This document shows, piece by piece, positions 44,423 to 51,624 of a DNA stretch of 64,000 bases; position 1 is the first letter of the stretch; every line of letters starts with the position of its first letter. The translations under genes and the position numbers were made by a program. The notes below the pieces were generated by a model. The model saw only the letters and a program-made list of their open reading frames with translations, was not told the origin of the DNA and made no database searches. Where the stretch lies: the NCBI GenBank assembly GCA_028870355.1, contig JAGWPU010000087.1:1-64000 (forward strand), in the 5' to 3' direction. This DNA is from Gammaproteobacteria bacterium (GTDB lineage Bacteria > Pseudomonadota > Gammaproteobacteria > Steroidobacterales > Steroidobacteraceae).

Positions 44423-45823
44423 AACGGCGCGCGCGTGGGCGCCGATCGGCCACGCGAGAATCGTCCCGAGCACGACCCCGGCCTGACGCAGAGCGCCGCG
44501 CAATTCGATGAATTGCACGTCCACGCCGATCGCGGCGGATTCGAGACGTGCGTACGCGGCGAGGCTCTCGGTGCCGCTCGACAGACTCCGCTTCGCCATC
44601 GCCGCGGCGCGAGCCGTCGCCGCGCGTTGCGCCGCGAGCACCACGAGTTGGCGCCGCATGATCTGCGTCGCCGTCCAGACTTCATCCGCCTGAACGATGC
44701 TCTCGTCGAGTCGCGCTTGGTAGCGTCGGTAGAGGTACGCTCTGGTCGCACGGGCGATCGCGATCGAACCACGGTTGCGGTTGAAGACCGGCAAGCTCAA
44801 CGACACGTTGAAGCCGTTGCTCTGGATTCCTTCTTCGGCGCTGCGCGCCTTCTCCACGCCGACGCCGATCAGCGGGAACTGGCCGAGTATCGCGACGCGC
44901 AGCCGTTGCTCCTGGCTGCGATAGCCCGCACGCAATGCGAGCAGATCGGGTCGCCGACGGGGCAGCTGCGCGAGCGCCGATCGATAGCGCGCGGCGGTGA
45001 TCGCCGGCTCGCGAGCCGCACGGCGCAAGCGCAGGTGCACCGACGGCTCGAGCCCGAGCAGGCCATCGAGCGCGTGGCGGTTGGTGTTCTCGCGCAGCTC
45101 GAGCGCCCGCCAGGCAGCCTCGGCGGCATTCCAGGCCGTCAGGTCCCGGGACACCCGGGCGGAGGACACCTCGTGATACGCAAGCGCGGCGAGATCGCGA
45201 CGGTAGAGCCGTTCGAGCGTCCGGCGCCGGGCGCCGAGCACGGTCCGCAAGCGCCGCAGCGTCCGTGCCTGCACGTAGAGCTCCCGCGCGCGAGCGGCGA
45301 CTTGCCACTCCTGCCAGACCACGTCGAGGTGAACGCGTCGCGCCTGGGCCTTCGCCGCCGCCGTCGAGGCCGCGTGCGTGATCAGCGCCCGGAGGGCTTC
45401 GGTCAGCGCGGCGGTGTAGCCGGTGAAGAACGGCGACTTCGAGATCCCGCCGGTCAGTACCGGATCCGGCAGCAGCCCGGCCGCGAACACCTGGGCCCGC
45501 GCGATATGGTCACGGCGGCGTACGGCGCGGAGCCCGGGATTGCCGAGCACCGCGAGCGTCGCGACGTTCGACTCGGTGAACCCCTTCGCCGGGTCGATCG
45601 GCGCGGGGCGCAAGCCGGGAATGGCGAAGTCGCGGGCGGCGACGATCACGGTCGGCGCGGGTGCCAGATTCGATTGCCAAGGCAACGGCTTCGGTCGATA
45701 GATCGCGCAGCCGCCGAGCGCCGTGACGGCGCTCGCGAGCAAGCCGATCAGGAACCACGACCGGTGTCCGAACGACTGCACGTCGGTCCGTCGCAATGCC
45801 ACGCGGTGGCGATGCCCGGTCAT
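43736..45823 (-). CDS. TolC/NodT-family efflux lipoprotein, frame runs on without its expected stop
   Basis: Outer-membrane factor of the second RND system. A lipobox follows the signal region (LASAVTALGGC), then two OEP repeats with NVSLSLPVFNRNRGSIAIARA near the end. Family-like sequence stops at about 44430 (464 residues, QAGVVLGTILAWPIGAHA). The frame as given then stays open for ~230 further codons antisense to the methyltransferase until 43736. A one-base change in the CG-repeat at 44426-44435 would bring in a TGA within 10 codons, so a slippage frameshift or a sequencing error is likely. ATG 45823 overlaps the pump stop (ATGA). Confidence 0.8.
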   Translation of the reverse strand: MTGHRHRVALRRTDVQSFGHRSWFLIGLLASAVTALGGCAIYRPKPLPWQSNLAPAPTVIVAARDFAIPGLRPAPIDPAKGFTESNVATLAVLGNPGLRAVRRRDHIARAQVFAAGLLPDPVLTGGISKSPFFTGYTAALTEALRALITHAASTAAAKAQARRVHLDVVWQEWQVAARARELYVQARTLRRLRTVLGARRRTLERLYRRDLAALAYHEVSSARVSRDLTAWNAAEAAWRALELRENTNRHALDGLLGLEPSVHLRLRRAAREPAITAARYRSALAQLPRRRPDLLALRAGYRSQEQRLRVAILGQFPLIGVGVEKARSAEEGIQSNGFNVSLSLPVFNRNRGSIAIARATRAYLYRRYQARLDESIVQADEVWTATQIMRRQLVVLAAQRAATARAAAMAKRSLSSGTESLAAYARLESAAIGVDVQFIELRGALRQAGVVLGTILAWPIGAHARAVSRASRDHDFEVFARNDQGPVLRHVELLEECVDVRLEARPRVRVERSECLHHRSISGAEELDPVSVRPVTEHELRDGRLDHRIGPEQPIEVGFRAPEQRRFHARCRRDVPTEDLEELSDESAGRPIGQSDRAAPAADPQEFPCRLFLVRREHHTERGEHDVEALGREGQALRIRRLKRDRQSFGRRTPCGVLQQRFDEVGRHHVRETTSGCEGGVPAACRDVEHPLIRA

Positions 45824-48800
45824 CGCGCGGTCTCCCGGGCGAGCTGCCGGTGTCGCCAATGGAGATAGAGCGCCGGGATCAGGTTGGTGCTGCGCACCGC
45901 ACTCCACGCAAGTCCCCCGAGAATCACCACCGCCAAGCCTTGTTCCGGCGCCGCTCCCTGTCCGAGACCGATCGCGGTCGGCAGCATGCCGAGGATTGCG
46001 GTCAGCGCGGTCAGGACGATCGGCCGGAAACGCACCTGGATCGCGTCACGTACCGCCTCGTCGACGCCGAGACCGGCCGCTTCGTTCCGTTTCGCGCGAT
46101 CCAGCAGCACGATGCTGTGTCGCAGCCCGATGCCGATCAGCGTCAGGAAGCCGATGATGCCGGTCGCATTGAGCCCGACGCCGCTCACGAGCAGCGCGAC
46201 GACGCCGCCGGTGATCGCGAGCGGCACCTCGAGCAGCAGGATGCCCGGCACGAGCAGTCCATCGAACTGCATCATCAGGATCGCGACCATCAGCAGGATC
46301 GAAGCGACCATGGCGACGCCGAGTCCGAGCGCCGCGCGCTCGAGTTCGGCAAACAATCCACCGAACGCGTATCGATACCCCGGCGGCATCCGCAGTCCCG
46401 CGAGCGCTCGTCGCGCCGCCGCCACCGTGCCGCCGAGCGTATCCGTCGGTGTCGCCAGGATGTCGAGCGCGCGCGCGCCGGCGATGTGGCGGATCTGGTT
46501 CGGCGTATCGACGAGTTCGAGCCGCGCCAGCTGCCCGAGCGGAGTCCAGCCGCGGGTACGGATCGGCAGGTTCGCGAGCTCGGCGATCGACTCCTGCGGC
46601 ACGCTGGCAAGACGCACGTACAGATCGAGCGGCACGTTGCCGTCGGGCACCTGCGCGACGACCTGGCCGTTCAGCAAGGGTCGCAGCTGCGCGTAGAGGG
46701 CGGCCGGGGTGAGCCCATAGGCTGCGAGCGCGCCGGTGCGCGGTTCGATCTGCAGCTGTGTGACCGGATAGCCGTCGTTGTTGAACAGGTCCGTCAACGC
46801 GGGAATCCGCTGCAGTCGCGCAGTGATCGCGATCGCCAGCCGTCGTAGCTCGCCGATGCGTGCGCCGAATACCTGGATCACGAACGGTTGCGGCAAGCCC
46901 GACAGGCTCTCACCGAGCCGCTCGATCGTCGGGGTGTCGACTGCGAGCTGTACCCCGGGGAGCCGCGACTCCTTCTGGATCCGCAAGCCCATGCGATCGA
47001 GAGCGTTGACACTGACTCCCGGCTGGAGCTTCACCATGATCTCGCCGGCATAGGCCGGCTCCGTGTAGGTGGTGCTCGATGAGGAGCCGATCCGCGCGTA
47101 CACGTGCGCGACCGCCGGATCCGCGAGCAATCGGCGGGTGATCGTGTCGACGACGGCTCGTGACTCGAGCAGCGAGCTGCCCGGCGGCAGCGTGAACGAT
47201 TCGAGCAGCACCCCCTCGTTCGGCAGCGGCAGGAAGTCGATCGGCACCAACGCGAGCGCGACGAGACTCACGAGCAGCACGCCGAACGTGATCGCGAGTG
47301 ACGATCGCGGCCTGCGCGCGACCAGCGCGAACAGGCGTTCGTTCCAGTGCCGCAGGCGCTCGAGCGCGCGCTGACCGGCCCCGGCGCGGACGCTGCTGCG
47401 AGCGCCAGCGCCGATGAACCCGAGCCCGAGCGGGATGAACGTCAGCGAGACGAGGAGCGAAGCGAGCAACGCGAACGTCATCGCGAGCGAGAACGGAATG
47501 AAGAAGAGGCCCACCAGGCCGCCGACGAACAGGAGCGGCACGTAGATCGCGACGTTGGTCAGCGTCCCGGTGATGTCAGGCACGACGATGCTGCGCAAAC
47601 CCCGACGGATGCCATCCCAGTGACCGTCGCCCTGCTCCCAGCGATGGTAGATGCTCTCGAGCACGATGATCGCATCGTCGGCGAGCAGCCCGACCGCGAC
47701 CGTGAGCGCGCCGAGCGTCATCAGGTTCAGGTCCTGGCCGGCGTAATAGAGCGCGGCGATCGCGAACCCAAGTGACAGCGGGATTCCGAGCGCGAGGATC
47801 CAGATGCCTCGACCGGCGCCGAGCACCCAGAACAGCACCGCGACCGCGAGCGCCATGCCGATCAGGAGATTGCGTCCGAGGTCCGTACCGATCAGGTGCA
47901 CGACGTACCCTTGATCGTAGTCGCGGATCCAGCGAACGCCCCGGGGCAATTCGACTTGCGTCGCCGCGAGCGTCGCCTGGACTTCGCGGGTGACCGGCGT
48001 CGTCGCGGCGCCAGGTTGCTTGATCACCGTCAGTGCGACGCTCGGCCGACCGTCGAGCGAGACCGCATTCAGGGTCGGCACGGGAGCGCGGACGATCCGC
48101 GCGAGATCGCCGAGTCGGATCGGCCCATGCGGACCCTGCACCGGAATACCCTCGAGTTGCGCGGCGTGCACGGGTAGATCGCGTGCCTCGATCAGCACGT
48201 CGTTGTGCCCCGTGGTGACATAGCCTGCCGGACCGAGCAGCACCTGGGCCTTGACCGCAGCGGTGATCGCCGTGACGGGCACGCCGTAGCGATCCATTGC
48301 GCCGAGGTCCGGTTGAATCCACAGGGCCTCGTCACCGACGCCGTACACGTTCACGTACTGAACGCCCGGCAGCGCACGCAGCGCCGGCGCAATGCCGGCG
48401 AGCACGGCGCGCGCGACGGCCGCCGGCGCGACGCCGGCAGGGATCCTGGCGGTGTAGTCGGCGACCTCGTTGATCGCGTTTCCCATGATCTGCGCGAGCG
48501 GCTGCGCGGCCGTCGGCAACTGACCGCGCACCCGGTCGATCGCGCCGTTCACGGCCTGCAGATCGAGCACCGGCGAGGTGCCTGCGCGGAACCGGACGTC
48601 GATCTCGACGACCCCGTTGCCCATCTTCGAACGCACGCCATCGAGGTCCGGCAGCGTCAGGATCTGACCTTCCAGCGGATAGACGACGAGGCTCTCCAGT
48701 TCGCTCGCCGTGGTTCCCGGCAGATGCGCGATCACGCTGACCTGTGGAAAATTGAACTGCGGCAGGACCTCGACCGGAATGTGCACGAATGCATATATCG

Positions 48801-48885
48801 CGATACCGATCAGCGCGACGAGCACGAGCGCCCAGAGACTCGGGCGCATCAGCACGCGGGACACCGGGTTCGGGTCGCTCGCCAT
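45820..48885 (-). CDS. RND efflux pump, second system (HME/CzcA-like)
   Basis: 1021-residue proton-driven pump with the usual 12-helix, two-large-loop layout. TM4 carries VGLLADDAIIVLESIYHRWE with a D-D pair; N-terminal MASDPNPVSRVLMRPSLWALVLVALIG; LPNEGVLLESFTLPPGSSL and the closing ALTAILGMLPTAIGLGQGAAPEQGLA are typical of CzcA-like members. It is less metal-typical than the CusA homologue at 2654, so metals or organic compounds are both possible. ATG 48885 lies 3 bp after the adaptor stop. One operon with BlaI repressor, M56 protein, adaptor and TolC lipoprotein. Confidence 0.9.
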   Translation of the reverse strand: MASDPNPVSRVLMRPSLWALVLVALIGIAIYAFVHIPVEVLPQFNFPQVSVIAHLPGTTASELESLVVYPLEGQILTLPDLDGVRSKMGNGVVEIDVRFRAGTSPVLDLQAVNGAIDRVRGQLPTAAQPLAQIMGNAINEVADYTARIPAGVAPAAVARAVLAGIAPALRALPGVQYVNVYGVGDEALWIQPDLGAMDRYGVPVTAITAAVKAQVLLGPAGYVTTGHNDVLIEARDLPVHAAQLEGIPVQGPHGPIRLGDLARIVRAPVPTLNAVSLDGRPSVALTVIKQPGAATTPVTREVQATLAATQVELPRGVRWIRDYDQGYVVHLIGTDLGRNLLIGMALAVAVLFWVLGAGRGIWILALGIPLSLGFAIAALYYAGQDLNLMTLGALTVAVGLLADDAIIVLESIYHRWEQGDGHWDGIRRGLRSIVVPDITGTLTNVAIYVPLLFVGGLVGLFFIPFSLAMTFALLASLLVSLTFIPLGLGFIGAGARSSVRAGAGQRALERLRHWNERLFALVARRPRSSLAITFGVLLVSLVALALVPIDFLPLPNEGVLLESFTLPPGSSLLESRAVVDTITRRLLADPAVAHVYARIGSSSSTTYTEPAYAGEIMVKLQPGVSVNALDRMGLRIQKESRLPGVQLAVDTPTIERLGESLSGLPQPFVIQVFGARIGELRRLAIAITARLQRIPALTDLFNNDGYPVTQLQIEPRTGALAAYGLTPAALYAQLRPLLNGQVVAQVPDGNVPLDLYVRLASVPQESIAELANLPIRTRGWTPLGQLARLELVDTPNQIRHIAGARALDILATPTDTLGGTVAAARRALAGLRMPPGYRYAFGGLFAELERAALGLGVAMVASILLMVAILMMQFDGLLVPGILLLEVPLAITGGVVALLVSGVGLNATGIIGFLTLIGIGLRHSIVLLDRAKRNEAAGLGVDEAVRDAIQVRFRPIVLTALTAILGMLPTAIGLGQGAAPEQGLAVVILGGLAWSAVRSTNLIPALYLHWRHRQLARETAR

Positions 48886-48888
48886 GGA

Positions 48889-50019
48889 TCAGTCGGGTGG
48901 CGTGTAGTGCGCGGCGATGCCGTGATGGAACTCGAGATACGCGTTCTGCGCAACGACCCGCTCGCCCGGCTTCAAGCCCTGCTCGACGTACGTCTGCCAG
49001 CCGCGCACCGGGCCCGGAACGACCTCCCGCCGGTCGATGCCGGTTGATGTCTGCACGAGCGCGAACCAGTGAGTCCGATCGAGCACCAAGGCGTCGGTCG
49101 GCACGACGACCATCGATCGCTTGCCCGCATCGATCGTCACGGTTCCCCGTTCGCCGTCGATCCATGGAACGGTCGGGCGTGCGGACAGGTGCACCCGGGA
49201 CGCGGCCCTTCCGCTCTCGACGAGGCCGACGACTTCGCCGCCGTCGGGCTCGAGCGATGCGGCGATCGCGACCACCCGCACCCGAACGGGCGAGACCACC
49301 GCACTCGGTTGGAACTCACCGTTCATTCCGATGCGGATCGCCGTCGCGTCGGCGCCGTAATAGGACGCCTGCAACCACAGTCGATCGGTTGACTGCAGCA
49401 CGAGCACGGTTCGACCGGCGCTCACGCGTTCGCCGTCGCCGGCCTCGATCGAGAGCACCCGACCGGCCGCCGGCGCGCGCAAGTCGCGCAGGCGCCTCAC
49501 CGCGCGCAGCGCGGCGGTCACCGCGGCGAGATCCGCTTTGGCGGCCGCCTCGTCGCTCTGCGCGACCAGGAGGGATTGCCGGGTATCGAGGTTGAGCTCG
49601 AACCGCTGCCGCGCGATCGTGAGCAACTGCTGGTCGGTCGCAAACCGCGCGCGGGCGGCGTCCACTGCGGCTTCCTTCCGGGCCATCAGGGCATCGATTT
49701 GCGCGCCACCCAATCTCGCCAGAACCTCACCGGCCCGGACGAAAGCGCCCGGCAGTATCGGCGTCGCGACGACGGTGCCGGCTTGCGCAGCGCGCACGCG
49801 AACGGGTGCAATCGGGCGCACCTGCGCGAAAGCAGACAGATCCTGCGTGACCGAGGCGGCCTTGACGACGACGGTCCCTTCGGGCGGCCGCCTCATTGCG
49901 GGTTTGGTGGACGCGCTCGGCGCGCCGCCGCACCCCACGAGACCGGCCGAGCACGCGAACAACGCCACCCAGGGGGCGGCATGACGGGATGCGCGCGGTT
50001 TCACCTCAGGTGCCGCCAC
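48889..50019 (-). CDS. RND periplasmic adaptor lipoprotein
   Basis: 376 residues. Lipobox at the end of the signal region (ACSAGLVGC); lipoyl half-motifs VRVRAAQAGTVVATPILPGAFVRAGEVLARL and RAPAAGRVLSIEAGDGERVSAGRTVLVLQ surround a helical hairpin, followed by a beta-barrel domain and a C-terminal VEQGLKPGERVVAQNAYLE. No Met-rich metal segment, unlike the CusB at 5788. Start is GTG 50019 (another GTG is at 50004). It feeds the pump gene 3 bp downstream. Confidence 0.88.
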   Translation of the reverse strand: MAAPEVKPRASRHAAPWVALFACSAGLVGCGGAPSASTKPAMRRPPEGTVVVKAASVTQDLSAFAQVRPIAPVRVRAAQAGTVVATPILPGAFVRAGEVLARLGGAQIDALMARKEAAVDAARARFATDQQLLTIARQRFELNLDTRQSLLVAQSDEAAAKADLAAVTAALRAVRRLRDLRAPAAGRVLSIEAGDGERVSAGRTVLVLQSTDRLWLQASYYGADATAIRIGMNGEFQPSAVVSPVRVRVVAIAASLEPDGGEVVGLVESGRAASRVHLSARPTVPWIDGERGTVTIDAGKRSMVVVPTDALVLDRTHWFALVQTSTGIDRREVVPGPVRGWQTYVEQGLKPGERVVAQNAYLEFHHGIAAHYTPPD

Positions 50020-50040
50020 AGACCGATCAACTGGACAGCG

Positions 50041-50946
50041 TCACGACGTCAGGCCCAGCAGGGGCCGAAGCACCTGCTCACCGTACTCGGCACCGCAGGC
50101 GATCACGCACGCGACCAGTGGGATCACCAGCCAGGCGACTCGATACCACCGGGGCGCGGACCGTGGACTGTGGCCGACGTTGGACGGCAAGGGCGCAAGG
50201 AGCCGTGCGATCCGCTCGCGCAGCACGCGCGCCTCGCCGGTCAAAGGCGCCTGCACGGACCACCGGACGTTGCCCCAGGCAGCGGGCAGGGGCCCCGCCG
50301 ACTCGGCCTCGTTACGGTACCGAAGGGACGCGAGAATCGCGTTCGCGAGACCCGAGCCATCGGCACCCTGGACGCGCGCCTCGTCGTCGCGCGCGAGTTC
50401 GAGCGCCTCGAGCCACCGCTCGAGCCGTCGCGGCGCCTGTGGCCAGGGCCACTGCAGGTCGGTCACCAACTGGGCGAGCCAGATCCGCAGCGGATCGCGA
50501 TGCCGGACGTGCGCCTGTTCGTGCAACAGCGCGGCACGAACCACGTCGTCGTCGAGCTGCTTCGCGAGGAAGGGGGCGAAGATCACCTGCGGCTGGATCA
50601 ACCCGACCGTGGAGACCGCGGTCTGCGGCGGCCGCCGCATCAACGCCCACAGCGCCCGCAAGCCCGCCCGCAGGAACATCGTGACGAACGGCACCGAGAG
50701 AGCCACGACGACTCCGGGATCGACGGGACCCGGCACCGGGTCGGGTTCGCGCAGAGCCCACCCGATCAGCCACAAGACGACGACGAACGTCGGAATCACG
50801 GGATACCACAGGCGGAACCAGTACCGCCGTTCGAGCGCCTGCGGCGTTCGGCGTCGATCGTCGGTCGATGGCCACGCCGCGCAGAGCTGCAACAGCAGCC
50901 CGCCAAAGGACATGGTCAACAGCGCGAGCAGCGACTCACGTTCCAC
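50041..50946 (-). CDS. M56-family membrane metalloprotease (BlaR1-like, no sensor domain)
   Basis: 301-residue integral membrane protein with N-terminal helices and a zinc-protease motif HEQAHVRHRD (HExxH) in the cytoplasmic loop, then a C-terminal helix (WYRVAWLVIPLVACVIACG). In BlaR1/MecR1 the M56 protease cleaves the BlaI repressor after ligand binding; here there is no penicillin-binding sensor domain, so the signal must come another way. It overlaps blaI by 11 bp and stands before the RND adaptor by 21 bp, suggesting that it controls this pump through BlaI (inference). Confidence 0.88.
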   Translation of the reverse strand: MERESLLALLTMSFGGLLLQLCAAWPSTDDRRRTPQALERRYWFRLWYPVIPTFVVVLWLIGWALREPDPVPGPVDPGVVVALSVPFVTMFLRAGLRALWALMRRPPQTAVSTVGLIQPQVIFAPFLAKQLDDDVVRAALLHEQAHVRHRDPLRIWLAQLVTDLQWPWPQAPRRLERWLEALELARDDEARVQGADGSGLANAILASLRYRNEAESAGPLPAAWGNVRWSVQAPLTGEARVLRERIARLLAPLPSNVGHSPRSAPRWYRVAWLVIPLVACVIACGAEYGEQVLRPLLGLTS

Positions 50947-51331
50947 GTTTCATCCTCCTGCGCTCCGCAACCGCGCGCTCGAGTTCCTCGAGCAGACCGG
51001 GATCAAGCGAATCGACCGCTTCGACGAGGGTCGCCACGGCGGCACGTGGCGTCGCGCCGAGCAATCGAGTCACGGTGCTACGGGCTCGCGCGCGCTCGAC
51101 CTCTTCGGCGGCGACCCGGGGACGGTAGAGAAACGCCTGACCCCGGCGCTGACGCTGGATCAGGCCCTTGTCGCGCAACCGATCGACGACCTTGGCGATC
51201 GTCGTGTACACGAGATCCTCGGGCGCCCCGAGCCGCTCGTGCAACTCGCGAACCGACGCGGAGCCGAGCTTCCAGATCTCGGCGAGCACCGCATATTCGA
51301 GTTCATCGGCCGGCAGGCGAAATCGGGACAT
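50936..51331 (-). CDS. blaI: BlaI/MecI/CopY-family repressor
   Basis: 131-residue winged-helix repressor: LPADELEYAVLAEIWKLGSASVRELHERLG, then the recognition region PEDLVYTTIAKVVDRLRDKGLIQRQRRGQAFLYRPRV, and a C-terminal dimerisation helix. Family members bind inverted repeats such as TACnnn...nnnGTA and are inactivated by BlaR1-type proteolysis. First gene of the efflux operon; a fitting palindrome overlaps its own promoter (51338-51366), so it is autoregulated. The predicted transcription start falls on the ATG at 51331, giving a leaderless mRNA. Confidence 0.9.
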   Translation of the reverse strand: MSRFRLPADELEYAVLAEIWKLGSASVRELHERLGAPEDLVYTTIAKVVDRLRDKGLIQRQRRGQAFLYRPRVAAEEVERARARSTVTRLLGATPRAAVATLVEAVDSLDPGLLEELERAVAERRRMKRGT

Positions 51332-51337
51332 GCGGCG

Positions 51338-51366
51338 AGCATACGACGCTTGTCGTAATTAGTAAA
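51338..51366 (-). promoter_or_regulatory. blaI promoter with BlaI-type operator in the spacer
   Basis: Minus strand -35 TTTACT (51366-51361), 17-bp spacer, -10 TATGCT (51343-51338). The palindrome TACGAC-GCTT-GTCGTA (51342-51357) overlaps the spacer and the -10, so a bound repressor would block the polymerase. A start site about 7 bp downstream of the -10 falls at 51331, the A of the blaI start codon. Confidence 0.7.
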
Positions 51367-51624
51367 TCGTCGCGAATCGCAGACGAATGCCGCCCGCGGT
51401 CGGTCACTCGCCGCGACGTTCGTCCGACCGGTGGCCGCGGACGGCGGCACGCGTTCGCCGAACCGGCGTCTCTGTCGACAGTCCGCGTCCGAATCGCGAT
51501 CATATGCCGCGGCGTGCCCCCATCACCTCGCCGGAATTCGCCGAGAACACTTCGTGGCTGGCATCCTGGGAGGCTCTCCTGAATCCAATGATTTTCCACT
51601 GATCGACAAGAGCGCCGACCGCGA

